From Terriglobia bacterium (lineage in GTDB: Bacteria; Acidobacteriota; Terriglobia; Terriglobales; Acidobacteriaceae), in contig JAJPJE010000060.1 in the NCBI GenBank assembly GCA_021324365.1, positions 38,401 through 102,400 of the forward strand: 64,000 nucleotides of DNA. Direction: 5' to 3'. Position numbers and translations under genes: made by a program. Shown here piece by piece: positions 8,607 through 17,242 of this stretch; positions within the stretch are counted from its first letter, which is position 1; each line of letters begins with the position of its first letter. The notes below the pieces were generated by a model. It saw only the letters and a list, made by a program, of their open reading frames with translations. It was not told the origin of the DNA and did not search any database.

Positions 8607-10079
8607 ATGCCCCTCGAAAAAGTCTTAGTTGTCGACGACGAAAAGCTCGTTCGGTGGTCGCTGCGACAAAAGTGTCAGGAGTGGGGATATCAGGTCATGG
8701 AGGCCCCCGACGGCACTACTGGCGTAAAAGTTGCACAAGCGGAAATTCCCGACCTGGTACTTCTTGATGTCCGTCTTCCGGACATTGGCGGACTCGAGGT
8801 TCTCCGCAACATTAAAGAGAGCAACTCGGCTCGGGCCGTCATCATGATTACGGCCGACCCGCAACTTGAGGACGTGAAGCAAGCCCTCAAGCTCGGGGCT
8901 TATGATTTCGTCGGCAAGCCTCTCGACTTCGACGAACTTGCCGTTACCGTAAAGAATGCTCTCGAAGCCAACCGGCTCCGCAATGAAGTCGAGACTCTTC
9001 GCGGCGAGGTGCGCCGCCGTACCGGCGTGCACGAGGTTATCGCCGAATCCAAGAAGATGCAGGAAGTAATGTCGTTCGTGAATAAGGTAGCGGCAAGCGA
9101 AGCCAGTACCATCCTTATTCAGGGCGAAAGCGGTACCGGTAAGGATCTGATCGCAAAAGGCATTCACTACGGCAGTTCGCGTCAGGATCGGCCATTTGTC
9201 GCAGTGAACTGTTCCGCGATTCCCGAGACGCTGATGGAAGCCGAACTATTCGGTCACGAGCGCGGCGCCTTCACCGACGCCAAGGCGATGAAAAAAGGTT
9301 TGTTCGAGGTCGCTGACGGGGGAACGCTCTTCCTTGACGAGATCGGCGAACTCTCTCCGCTGCTACAGGCCAAGATGTTGCGCGTCCTCGAAGATCAGGT
9401 AATCCGCCGTGTCGGTGGCGTTCGCGACATGCAGGTCAATGTACGCGTAATCGCCGCATCGAATCGCGACTTGGAGAAGATGGTTCAGGAAGGGACCTTC
9501 CGGCAGGACTTGTTTTATCGTCTGGCCATCATCTCGATTTTCCTGCCTCCGCTGCGCGAGCGCCGCGAAGATATTTTGCCGATGGTCGACTTCTTCATCG
9601 AGCGCTACAACAAGAAGTTTCGCAAGAGCGTTCGCGGTATCACGGAAGAGACGCGCAGGCTGCTGCTTGCTCACAACTGGCCGGGCAATGTCCGCGAACT
9701 GAAGAACGCCATCGAGCGCGCCATGATCCTCGAAGAAGAACAGTTCCTGCGCCCCACCTACATGCCGTTCGCCGTCGGGCATCAGAATGCTGGTCTGACT
9801 GCGTTCCAGAAAATCTCTGGTCCCTCCGATGGGCACGCCTTGCCGAATGGTCGCTCACTTCCGCCGCTCGTTATCCCCGAGGGCGGAACTTCGCTTGAAG
9901 AAGTTGAACGCGCCTTAGTGGAAATGGCGATGCGGCAGGCAAATAGCAATCAGACACACGCCGCGAAGCTGCTCGACATCAGTCGCGACGCCCTACGCTA
10001 CAAACTGAAGAAGTTCGGCCTGATGCGCGCCGAAGACGAATCGGCGGATGAGGCCAGCGAGGCGCAGAGAGCGGGATAG
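8607..10079 (+). CDS. NtrC-family sigma-54-dependent response regulator
   Basis: Three-domain activator of sigma-54 promoters: receiver domain with phospho-acceptor D54 in LVLLDVRLPDIGG, central AAA+ domain with Walker A GESGTGKD and the sigma-54-contacting loop read as GAFTDA, and a C-terminal Fis-type helix-turn-helix (NQTHAAKLLDISRDALRYKL). The loop differs from the canonical GAFTGA at its fifth residue; this variant exists in natural family members. At 490 residues the length is typical. It is the last gene of the ResB-CcsA-kinase-regulator run, and candidate -24/-12 elements lie before resB and at 14.8 kb. Target assignment is inference. Confidence 0.95.
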   Translation: MPLEKVLVVDDEKLVRWSLRQKCQEWGYQVMEAPDGTTGVKVAQAEIPDLVLLDVRLPDIGGLEVLRNIKESNSARAVIMITADPQLEDVKQALKLGAYDFVGKPLDFDELAVTVKNALEANRLRNEVETLRGEVRRRTGVHEVIAESKKMQEVMSFVNKVAASEASTILIQGESGTGKDLIAKGIHYGSSRQDRPFVAVNCSAIPETLMEAELFGHERGAFTDAKAMKKGLFEVADGGTLFLDEIGELSPLLQAKMLRVLEDQVIRRVGGVRDMQVNVRVIAASNRDLEKMVQEGTFRQDLFYRLAIISIFLPPLRERREDILPMVDFFIERYNKKFRKSVRGITEETRRLLLAHNWPGNVRELKNAIERAMILEEEQFLRPTYMPFAVGHQNAGLTAFQKISGPSDGHALPNGRSLPPLVIPEGGTSLEEVERALVEMAMRQANSNQTHAAKLLDISRDALRYKLKKFGLMRAEDESADEASEAQRAG

Positions 10080-10119
10080 CTGTTGGCTCCGAGGCTCTGA
10101 TGCCGCGCAATTCAAGTGC

Positions 10120-11127
10120 CTACTCGCATCGATTTCCGTCGATCCGAAACTCCTGTACACGGCGATTATTGGTATCCGCTACGAAGAGGCATCCTGACTG
10201 AATCCACAATCCCGATGGCCTATTAAACTGCCCTTCTTTTTCGCCGGTGTTACCGAATTTGTATATCCAGTGTCCTTGTGGATCGAGTACATGAATCTGT
10301 CCGAGGTTGCTGTCGCTCAGGTACAAGTTGCCGGACGCATCTACTGCCAATCCGGAGCGCTCGCTCGCGTCGGCGACGGTGATCTGTCGCTGGAACCGGC
10401 CTTGTATGTCCAGAATGTCAACGCGAAGATTCGCCGGATCCAGCACGTAAACCGAATCCCCTGAAACTGCCACTTGCGTGGGATTGGCGAATTCGCCTGC
10501 GCCCTTGCCTCCGCCACGCGTTCCGATCCGTCCGAGCACCTTACCCTGCCTACTTAGAATAATGACCATATGCCTGCGCGTGTCGCAAACATAAATGCGG
10601 CCGCTGCCGTTGTGGATCGCAATCCCTCGTGGTTCCTCGAAGTACGATTCGCGCCTGTGCGAACGCATCAGTTCATGACTGAACTTCCCGCGCGCATCGA
10701 AAACCAGAACGCTGCGCGAGTCACCATCAGTCACATAGACATTCCCGTCGCGATCCGCCGTGATCGACTGCGGAGAATTCATACGAGCCGAACTTGAAAG
10801 CAGCAAGTACTTTCCTCGCCCGAAATCGAAAACGTGTATTGAAGGCGAACCGGCGTCCACTACGTAAATTCGTTTGCTGGAATCGGTTGCAACAGCCACT
10901 GGAGATTTCAAAACGTCGGTTGAGGCGGCCTGTTCCTTGCGTCCGGCTGCGATATCGAGAGCCTTGTCGAGGATTGGATGATCGCGCTTCACGTCCTGCG
11001 CGGAAGAAAATTGACGAACGAAGGTAGGCTGTCGCGCAACATTGTTCTGTCCCTCACAATCTAAGCGCAGAACTAAGGTGCAGATCAAAGCAAAGGCGAC
11101 TGCGAGATGGAGCGATACGCTCCTCAT
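10120..11127 (-). CDS. Secreted NHL-repeat beta-propeller protein
   Basis: Predicted exported beta-propeller of unknown ligand. Repeated strands follow the NHL pattern of a glycine-rich loop plus VYVxD/IYVCDT/LYLSDS/LFVADT blades (for example NGSGRIYVCDTRRHMVIIL), covering most of residues 60-330. The open frame extends to 11235, but Met at 11127 is chosen because it begins a signal-peptide-like sequence (SVSLHLAVAFALICTLVL). It converges on the response regulator gene with 40 bases between the stops. NHL proteins serve as scaffolds or, rarely, enzymes; nothing here decides between them. Confidence 0.8.
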   Translation of the reverse strand: MRSVSLHLAVAFALICTLVLRLDCEGQNNVARQPTFVRQFSSAQDVKRDHPILDKALDIAAGRKEQAASTDVLKSPVAVATDSSKRIYVVDAGSPSIHVFDFGRGKYLLLSSSARMNSPQSITADRDGNVYVTDGDSRSVLVFDARGKFSHELMRSHRRESYFEEPRGIAIHNGSGRIYVCDTRRHMVIILSRQGKVLGRIGTRGGGKGAGEFANPTQVAVSGDSVYVLDPANLRVDILDIQGRFQRQITVADASERSGLAVDASGNLYLSDSNLGQIHVLDPQGHWIYKFGNTGEKEGQFNRPSGLWIQSGCLFVADTNNRRVQEFRIDGNRCE

Positions 11128-11284
11128 GCATTCGTGATCATAAGTCAGTTTCGGACGATTCGGTGAAAGCGAACATGAAAGTATTTGCGCTGTCGCTTGT
11201 AAGAATTCCTCCCAATTGTGCAAGAAATTGCGCATCTTCTTTCATGTGGAATTCCGCAAGTACTTGGTTTCATGGAGAGTAATC

Positions 11285-11300
11285 CGGTACTTGGATTGCA
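11285..11300 (+). promoter_or_regulatory. Candidate sigma-54-like element
   Basis: CGGTACTTGGATTGCA keeps GG-N10-GC spacing and TTGCA but departs from consensus at the first base and in part of the CAC. Predicted start is about 11311, almost at the first ATG of the small frame at 11313. Weak on its own. Confidence 0.25.
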
Positions 11301-11312
11301 CAGTTTCAGGGC

Positions 11313-11516
11313 ATGCGGATTACCATGACCCTCACTCGTCGCAACGGCGGTCTTGTCGCGCTTGGCCAAAACGAGGCCGTGAGAATTCTGCTTGCTAAAT
11401 CCGACCACGAGTTGCAGCACTCCAGCGTGCGCTCCTCTCGGCAACCGGGATGGTTTGCGCGGTTCATGCGCAGCTTTATTGCGTTTGCTCAGGCCGCGTT
11501 GCAACTCTCGCGGTGA
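11313..11516 (+). CDS. Possible small basic protein (67 aa)
   Basis: An unrecognised frame in an otherwise geneless stretch of about 480 bases between two leftward genes. Third-codon positions are about two-thirds G/C, similar to real genes here, and a perfect stem-loop terminator follows at 11563. The product is Arg-rich with a hydrophobic C-terminal stretch (RFMRSFIAFAQAALQL) that could be an amphipathic helix. There is no good ribosome site before the ATG at 11313 or the alternative at 11325. It could equally be chance. Confidence 0.33.
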   Translation: MRITMTLTRRNGGLVALGQNEAVRILLAKSDHELQHSSVRSSRQPGWFARFMRSFIAFAQAALQLSR

Positions 11517-11562
11517 CGCGACATTTCCACACGCACCACGGCTGTGAAATTCTTGCAAATAG

Positions 11563-11590
11563 AAAAGCCCGGCACGTTCGCCGGGCTTTT
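11563..11590. terminator. Bidirectional intrinsic terminator
   Basis: AAAAGCCCGGC and GCCGGGCTTTT form a perfect 11-bp stem around a 6-base loop, with T runs on both strands. It lies 18 bases beyond the stop of the leftward phosphoesterase gene, so terminates that gene; it could also end rightward transcription through 11313-11516. Confidence 0.88.
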
Positions 11591-11607
11591 CTGCTTTGCA
11601 CCTCTGA

Positions 11608-13647
11608 TCAGTCTTCGTCCACATCTCCGAAGCTGAACAGATCCATGAGGTTGCCGATGGCCGGCTTGTTCCTTGGGACGTACGGATTGTTCCTCTCGGC
11701 GCGCGGGTTTGGCAGATTGTCACGGCTGCGGTCGGTCAGAGGTTTCAATCCCCAGTTTGCCTCGATGAACTTCACCACCGAAGCGTGATCTGAGTACACA
11801 TGCGAGATGTGGCCGGGCTTGGTCCAGGGGGAAACCACGATCATAGGCACACGAGTGCCGTCGCCGAAGAAATCGACGGCTTGCACGTAGCCGGAATCGT
11901 AGTAACCGCCTCCCTCGTCGAAAGTGACAAAGATTGCGGTGCTCTCCCACAATTCCGGATTCGCCTGGACGCCATCGACAATCTTCTTCACGAAACCTTC
12001 GAACAGGTTCAGCTTGGAAGAAGCCGGATGTCCATCCAGATATCCGTCAGGTTTTACATAAGACACTGCAGGCAGCGTACCGTTCTTGATCGCCGCGTAA
12101 AGGTCCGTCGTATCCTTCAGATGAGAACGGCCTGCCGCGCTGGTCATGATCGACGTCGAGTACTGGAAGGGGTTGCAGATGCTGCAGTACGTGTTGTTCG
12201 GAGCCACGTAATTGAGGTAGGGGTTAGCTAGATACGTGTTCCACTGATCGCCGTAGTATGCCCAAGAGATATTCTTCTCCATCAAGGCATCGCCAATGGT
12301 ACGCAAGGTGGAAGGCGGAATCGTGAAAACGGTATTGTTGGGCGCTTCCGCAACGTTGGTCAGCGAGTCCTGGTAGGCGTTCGTTCCATCGCCGTAGTAG
12401 CCGGGGTTGTAGTTGTTCAGGAGGTAGTAGTGACCGGAAGCACACTTTGGATCGACTTCGTACGGGAGAGATGAAAGGTAGTTGAGCACCGCAGAAACTC
12501 CGGGTGCGTCGGAATCCGAGCAATTGCTGTAGGTTCCGCCGCCGTACGACATCGAGCCATAGGAGCCGCCGCCGTAGCCATCCTGAGCGTAGTAATTGTT
12601 GGTACCGGGCTGCGCGTTGGGATTTTCGATTTCGTCAACAACACCGGCATTGGCGGTTCCTGCCGCGACCAGTTGCTTGTGCGGTGGCACGGCTGGATTT
12701 CCCTTGCCATCGCTGAACCAGATCGCGTCGGCATCACCGAGCATGACGTGATTGGCGCCCGTTCCGCCGTTCACGCCCTGGTGGTAGTTGTCGCTCATGG
12801 CGTAATGATTGGCCAGATACGTCAAATAGGGCGCATCGCCATTCTGGACGTTGTAGAACGCCATTGCCGTCGAGCCTTCATGCGTCGACTCGTTGTTGAA
12901 GCCAGCTGGCTGCGCATTACCGTTCGAGCTTGCGCCAACGGTCGTCTCGACCCACGGGAAGAGATCGGCACGGCATCCGCTGGGATTCCAGGTGGTCGCG
13001 TAGGCCGCATCGCAATCCAGTTGCTGCCACATCTGGTAGAAGCGGTGCACCGGGCTGGCAGTGTATGCGTCGTAAGGCAATGTGGCCGACGTCAACTGGA
13101 ACGGTCCCGGAGGAAGAGTCGTAGCATTAGGAATACGAGCATCCGGCACGTGGCCTGTCTGACCAGTGCCGCCGGTGGTCAGATACTGGTAATAGTCATT
13201 CGGCAATCCATTCTCAACCGCCATGGCATCGGCGACCGTCGCAAATGGCGCAGTCGTCGGCCCACCCACCATGGCCGGCGGCAGAACCGAGTAGATTGTC
13301 TTCCCGCCCGGTGCTACCTGGTACTTGTCGGCGTGAGTGTCGGTTGCGCTCCACTGGCTTCCAAGAAAGAAGTTTGGTCCCGGTGTGCCGTCTCTGTTCA
13401 CAATCCCTTCTGACAACAGGTTCTTCACGCTCTCACCTTTTTTCGGTTTGTAGGTCGCGAATACGTGATCGAAGCTTCGGTTCTCACCGATAATGACAAT
13501 GACATGCTTGATCGGAGTACGAGTTTTGCTGGAATTGTCGGGTTGGGCTTCCGCTGCTGCGGGAATCGCTGTCTGTAGTAGGAGCGAGAACAGAGCCGTA
13601 CTCGCTGCTGCTCGCCATTTGCGGGGCACACACTGAATTGCATCCAT
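11608..13647 (-). CDS. Secreted phosphoesterase (AcpA/phospholipase C-like)
   Basis: Member of the phosphoesterase family related to acid phosphatase AcpA and bacterial phospholipase C, within the alkaline phosphatase superfamily. The N-terminal metal-binding motif is visible as HVIVIIGENRSFDHVF (from residue 48), with later NHYAMSDNYHQ and a C-terminal FVTFDEGGGYYDSG and SPWTKPG typical of the fold. A signal peptide occupies about residues 1-33. Start is supported by GGAGG in the leader. At 679 residues it is long because of Gly/Tyr/Asn-rich loops near 350-430. Likely periplasmic or extracellular hydrolysis of phosphomonoesters or phospholipids; substrate unproven. Confidence 0.9.
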   Translation of the reverse strand: MDAIQCVPRKWRAAASTALFSLLLQTAIPAAAEAQPDNSSKTRTPIKHVIVIIGENRSFDHVFATYKPKKGESVKNLLSEGIVNRDGTPGPNFFLGSQWSATDTHADKYQVAPGGKTIYSVLPPAMVGGPTTAPFATVADAMAVENGLPNDYYQYLTTGGTGQTGHVPDARIPNATTLPPGPFQLTSATLPYDAYTASPVHRFYQMWQQLDCDAAYATTWNPSGCRADLFPWVETTVGASSNGNAQPAGFNNESTHEGSTAMAFYNVQNGDAPYLTYLANHYAMSDNYHQGVNGGTGANHVMLGDADAIWFSDGKGNPAVPPHKQLVAAGTANAGVVDEIENPNAQPGTNNYYAQDGYGGGSYGSMSYGGGTYSNCSDSDAPGVSAVLNYLSSLPYEVDPKCASGHYYLLNNYNPGYYGDGTNAYQDSLTNVAEAPNNTVFTIPPSTLRTIGDALMEKNISWAYYGDQWNTYLANPYLNYVAPNNTYCSICNPFQYSTSIMTSAAGRSHLKDTTDLYAAIKNGTLPAVSYVKPDGYLDGHPASSKLNLFEGFVKKIVDGVQANPELWESTAIFVTFDEGGGYYDSGYVQAVDFFGDGTRVPMIVVSPWTKPGHISHVYSDHASVVKFIEANWGLKPLTDRSRDNLPNPRAERNNPYVPRNKPAIGNLMDLFSFGDVDED

Positions 13648-13704
13648 CTTCCATCCTCCATAAAGGTGGTGGATGGAAAGTAAGCCGAATATTTTGCGGG
13701 CCGG

Positions 13705-13718
13705 TTACAACAATGTAA
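13705..13718. promoter_or_regulatory. Operator-like palindrome upstream of phosphoesterase
   Basis: TTACA-ACAA-TGTAA is a perfect 5-bp inverted repeat about 60 bases upstream of the leftward phosphoesterase start, in the expected promoter region. No regulator can be assigned. Confidence 0.3.
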
Positions 13719-13889
13719 AGATCCCGAGAATAATCGCCCTATGAAATCCAGCCAAGAGAAGGCTTGCGAGTTGGTGATGTTTGGAGAATAGGTGCGGAAA
13801 AATTGAAATACAGCAGAAATAAACGGCGACGGAAAATCGACAGGATTTCGAGATTAACAGGACTTGAGTCGAGCTGCAGGATGTGTAGG

Positions 13890-13923
13890 TTCCCACGTCT
13901 GCTCATTACGGCAGGCGTGGGAA
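13890..13923. terminator. Stem-loop downstream of coiled-coil protein gene
   Basis: TTCCCACG and CGTGGGAA pair, with an inner CTGC/GCAG pairing and an 8-base loop. It lies just beyond the stop of the leftward gene at 13937. It lacks a T tract, so could be a terminator, an mRNA 3' stabiliser or a palindromic element. The rest of 13648-13936 holds no convincing gene. Confidence 0.4.
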
Positions 13924-13936
13924 ACAAGACAGGCCG

Positions 13937-14761
13937 TTATTTCGGTAATTCGAGCTTCTGACGCGAGTCGGCTGTCGTGTTTGCACTCGCATCGTTGCTG
14001 TTGTTCCGTGAACCTGCCGCCAGCTCCGATTGACGGTACTTCGGCTCGCTCACATAACCGTGCACGTGGTTCTTCGAAACCTTATTGATCACCAGTTCCA
14101 CTGGACGGCCGCCATCGGCAGCATAGAACACCACAGGCTGTAGCAGATTCACGTGTTTCTGCGACAGCTTTGCGTCGTCCACCATCAGTTCGAGATCGGC
14201 AAACTGGTTCTTCGTGTTCGCCTTCTTCAGACGGATTCCGACTGGGCCCTGTTGCGAGAATTGCTTCGACTTGTCCAGATCGAACTCATAGTACTTGCGC
14301 TCGCCCTTGCGCTCCAGGGCAACCAGTTCCTCGTGCGTTGAAGCGATGGAGCCAGACAATTCGGTGCGCGTTCCGGCAAGGTCCTGCCGGGTCTGATCGA
14401 TCGCCTTCTGCTGCTCATCAAGCTTCGACTGAAATTGCTTCCAGCGTGGATCGTCGCGGCGCACCGCCGCATGCGCCTTGTGATGAATGGCGTTGTTGCT
14501 GGCTGAATGCGCGGCCGACTGCTTCTGTGCTTCAGCAGCCTGTTGTTGAGCCTGCGCTTCGCTCAATTGATTCAGGCGCAAGTTCAGCGCGTCCATCTGG
14601 TTGCGGGTTTGGTCAAGTGCGGTAGAAATCTGCGCGTTTTGGGCCGTAAGTTGCTTCGATACCCCGCGCTCGTGCCAGCCGTAACCGAGGGCGGCAATAA
14701 CCAGGAGTAACGACGCAATAATGCCCAAATGAGAGGGCCGAACAGGAAGTTCGTGAGACAT
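13937..14761 (-). CDS. Single-pass membrane protein with coiled coil, unknown function
   Basis: Not assigned to a named family. One membrane segment (about residues 12-30, GIIASLLLVIAALGYGW) is followed by a Gln/Ala-rich coiled coil (about 35-75 and 105-150) and a C-terminal beta-rich domain of about 110 residues (YYEFDLDKSKQFSQ to HVHGYVSEP). The frame is open to 14809, but Met at 14761 has GGAG six bases upstream and is preferred. It is divergent from the glycoside hydrolase at 14975, and the shared intergenic region has a near-symmetrical -24/-12 element that would give a leader of about 28 bases. An envelope-sensing or scaffold role is speculation. Confidence 0.78.
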   Translation of the reverse strand: MSHELPVRPSHLGIIASLLLVIAALGYGWHERGVSKQLTAQNAQISTALDQTRNQMDALNLRLNQLSEAQAQQQAAEAQKQSAAHSASNNAIHHKAHAAVRRDDPRWKQFQSKLDEQQKAIDQTRQDLAGTRTELSGSIASTHEELVALERKGERKYYEFDLDKSKQFSQQGPVGIRLKKANTKNQFADLELMVDDAKLSQKHVNLLQPVVFYAADGGRPVELVINKVSKNHVHGYVSEPKYRQSELAAGSRNNSNDASANTTADSRQKLELPK

Positions 14762-14798
14762 GTTCCACTCCAGGGAGACTGCTTTCTGGCATGAAGAA

Positions 14799-14815
14799 TG
14801 GCACGTCAATTGCCA
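14799..14815 (+). promoter_or_regulatory. Sigma-54 promoter element, full consensus, near-symmetrical
   Basis: TGGCACGTCAATTGCCA contains TGGCACG-N4-TTGC, the full -24/-12 consensus, on the plus strand (start about 14825, toward the gene at 14975). Because it reads TGGCA-N7-TGCCA, the minus strand also has TGGCA with GG-N10-GC spacing (start about 14789, toward the gene starting at 14761). It could instead be a dyad operator. A sigma-54 activator is encoded 5 kb to the left. Confidence 0.65.
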
Positions 14816-14974
14816 GAGTCGCCGCTTTGTAAGCTGCTGATTTCCCTACGTAAGTACCCGAGTACAATCCAGCTTGCCTGGTAGGGCTTTCCAGCACATG
14901 GGAAGAAATTACGATGTGCTGGAGGTACCTGATAATCTCGTTCTGATCAACTCTCGCGCGAGTTCGATATCTTG

Positions 14975-16111
14975 ATGAAGCTGAGTTCGAAGGTCACCCT
15001 GGTTTGCGCTGTCGTTGTGATCGCCGCGAGTCCTCTGCTCGCACGCACCCGTTGGACGTTGGAACAAGCCGGCACCTGGTATCAGCAACAACCGTGGTTG
15101 GTGGGCAGCGACTTTATTCCCGACGATGCCATAAACCAGCTGGAAATGTGGCAGGCCAATACTTTCGATCCGAAGGAAATCGACCGCGAACTCGGTTGGG
15201 CCGAATCCCTCGGCATGACCACCATGCGCGTCTTTCTCCACGACTTGCTCTGGGAGCAGGACGCAACCGGTTTCAAACAGCGACTGGATCAGTTTCTCGC
15301 AATTTGTCAGCGGCATCATATACGCCCACTCCTGGTTCTATTCGATTCGTGTTGGGATCCGGATCCGAAGCTTGGCCGGCAGCATGCGCCGATTCCCGGT
15401 GTTCACAACTCCGGATGGGTGCAGAGCCCCGGCAATAACGCTCTCAAGGATGCAAAGCAATATCCGCGGCTGAAGGCGTATGTTGTCGGCGTTATCGGCG
15501 CGTTTGCGAAGGATACGCGTGTTCTCGGATGGGATCTTTGGAACGAACCGGACAACGACGGCGGAGGTTCCTATCAACATCTGGCCAACAAAGAAGAACT
15601 GGTTGCGGCTTTGCTCCCGCAGGTCTTCGAATGGGCGAGGTCCGTAAATCCTTCTCAGCCACTCACCAGTGGCGTTTGGGCAGGCTCAGCCGAGGAGTGG
15701 AGCGATCCGGGAAAGTGGGCTCCGATTCAGCGCACACAATTGCAGGAGTCGGACGTCATTTCGTTTCACAATTACGGTTGGCCTGAAGATTTCGAAGCGC
15801 ACGTAATCGCTCTCGAACGCTTGCACCGGCCGATCCTGTGTACGGAGTACATGGCGCGTTCCGTCGGCAGCACCTTCGACACCGTTCTTCCCGTGGCAAT
15901 GAAGTATCACGTCGCGGCCATCAATTGGGGCTTCGTTGCGGGTAAAACGCAGACGTATCTCCCATGGGAATCATGGCAACACCCGTATGTAAAAACTCAG
16001 CCACCAATCTGGTTTCACGACATCTTTAGAAAAGACGGGACTCCCTACCGTGAGCGCGAGATTCAGCTTATTCGCGCGCTGATCGGCAATTCAAAAGAAA
16101 TATCAAAATGA
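14975..16111 (+). CDS. Secreted clan GH-A glycoside hydrolase (GH5-like)
   Basis: Predicted TIM-barrel retaining glycosidase. The acid/base Glu is visible at E191 in LGWDLWNEPDN, and a candidate nucleophile at E291 in ILCTEYMAR; HNYG (265-268) precedes it as in clan A enzymes. A signal peptide covers about residues 1-24 (VCAVVVIAASPLLA). TTG at 14972 precedes ATG at 14975; ATG is chosen, although neither has a strong ribosome site. Substrate is unknown; a beta-linked polysaccharide is likely from the family. A consensus sigma-54 element lies 160-175 bases upstream, and trmO follows nine bases downstream. Confidence 0.85.
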   Translation: MKLSSKVTLVCAVVVIAASPLLARTRWTLEQAGTWYQQQPWLVGSDFIPDDAINQLEMWQANTFDPKEIDRELGWAESLGMTTMRVFLHDLLWEQDATGFKQRLDQFLAICQRHHIRPLLVLFDSCWDPDPKLGRQHAPIPGVHNSGWVQSPGNNALKDAKQYPRLKAYVVGVIGAFAKDTRVLGWDLWNEPDNDGGGSYQHLANKEELVAALLPQVFEWARSVNPSQPLTSGVWAGSAEEWSDPGKWAPIQRTQLQESDVISFHNYGWPEDFEAHVIALERLHRPILCTEYMARSVGSTFDTVLPVAMKYHVAAINWGFVAGKTQTYLPWESWQHPYVKTQPPIWFHDIFRKDGTPYREREIQLIRALIGNSKEISK

Positions 16112-16120
16112 GGTTTTCGA

Positions 16121-16570
16121 ATGTTCTCGATGCGGCCAATTGGGTTTATCAGCAGTCCCTATAAGGATGGCCAGAAGATTCCGAAGGGCCTTGGTGTAAA
16201 GCACGATGCCGAAGGCGTGTTGGAGATTTTGCCGGAGTTCGAACAGGGGCTATTGGATATCGAAGGGTTTTCACACCTCTTCGTCTTATGGGCGTTCGAT
16301 CGCTCGAAGGAATCTCTCCTTGTCGTAACTCCGCCCAGCGATAACCGGCCTCATGGAGTGTTTGCGACGCGCGCACCAGTGCGGCCCAATCCGATTGCCT
16401 TGACTGTCGTTCGATTGCTTCGCCGTGAAGGTCCGAAACTTCATGTGCGCGGAATCGATATGCTCGACCACACGCCGATTCTTGATATCAAACCGTATCT
16501 CTCTAGCGTTCCCGAGGATCAGTTGAAGCGAGGCTGGCTCGCCGAAGCCGAAGCTCGTGCTCAGAAATAG
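16121..16570 (+). CDS. trmO: tRNA t6A37 N6-methyltransferase TrmO (TsaA family)
   Basis: Methylates N6-threonylcarbamoyladenosine at position 37 of threonine tRNAs using S-adenosylmethionine. The family signature is HGVFATRAPVRPNPIALTVV, followed by the LDHTPILDIKPY block; at 149 residues it matches the single-domain bacterial form. GAGG seven bases before the ATG at 16121 fixes the start. It lies nine bases after a secreted glycosidase gene; this looks like incidental cotranscription and not a functional link. Confidence 0.9.
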   Translation: MFSMRPIGFISSPYKDGQKIPKGLGVKHDAEGVLEILPEFEQGLLDIEGFSHLFVLWAFDRSKESLLVVTPPSDNRPHGVFATRAPVRPNPIALTVVRLLRREGPKLHVRGIDMLDHTPILDIKPYLSSVPEDQLKRGWLAEAEARAQK

Positions 16571-16607
16571 CCTCTGGTCTCCACTAATCTGCCGCTCCGC
16601 CCGAAGG

Positions 16608-17114
16608 TCACTGTTTTGAAGTCGGCGGCTTCGGCTGTCTTTTGATGACTTCCGCGGCGGGAAGCTCATTGCCGTTCCTGTCAACATAGTGGATGTCGAA
16701 TGCACCGTCGATCACATCGTAAAACAGACACGTTGCGGTGCAGGTGAATTGATGAACTTCTTTCGCGGGAAGAAAAACGTAATCTCCGTTTTTAACCTCG
16801 TGAGGCTCTTGGCCTCTCACTTCCAATGTGCCGTTTCCAGCGAGGAACATGAGCTGCTCATTAGCGGAGTGCCAATGCCATGCGATAAGACAATTCGCCT
16901 CAACCTTGGCCAGAATGGTCGCAGCGCCGTTACTCGGATCACCATGAACGGCGGACAACGTCATGCAGGAAGGAAGCACCGGGAGGTGGCTGAAGTGAGT
17001 CGATGAAACTGATGCAATACTCATCTGATCGCTTCCGCTTTGTGCTATCGCAAGTACTGAAAGCAGGCAAGAGGCAATTGCAAGCACAGAAGCGGCAGCC
17101 AGTATCCTTCGCAT
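16608..17114 (-). CDS. Secreted cupin-domain protein
   Basis: Small exported beta-barrel with intact cupin metal ligands H80, H82, E86 (HWHSANEQLMF) and H121 (PAKEVHQF), the usual HxH...E...H set. A signal peptide ends near residue 24 (VLAIAQS). After the barrel comes a 30-residue charged tail. Two Cys near C125/C129 sit beside the second motif. Function is not known; single-domain exported cupins may bind metal or act on small molecules. It is convergent with trmO. Confidence 0.82.
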   Translation of the reverse strand: MRRILAAASVLAIASCLLSVLAIAQSGSDQMSIASVSSTHFSHLPVLPSCMTLSAVHGDPSNGAATILAKVEANCLIAWHWHSANEQLMFLAGNGTLEVRGQEPHEVKNGDYVFLPAKEVHQFTCTATCLFYDVIDGAFDIHYVDRNGNELPAAEVIKRQPKPPTSKQ

Positions 17115-17242
17115 ACCCCACCTCGTAACCGTGATTTTGCGCGGAGTATAGCAGAACGGTTCCTATCCTTAACATCGGCATTCTCACGGTAACGTTCTCG
17201 GCTGCTGGCCGTCTAAACCGGACAGTGGAAAGGACCCGCCTG

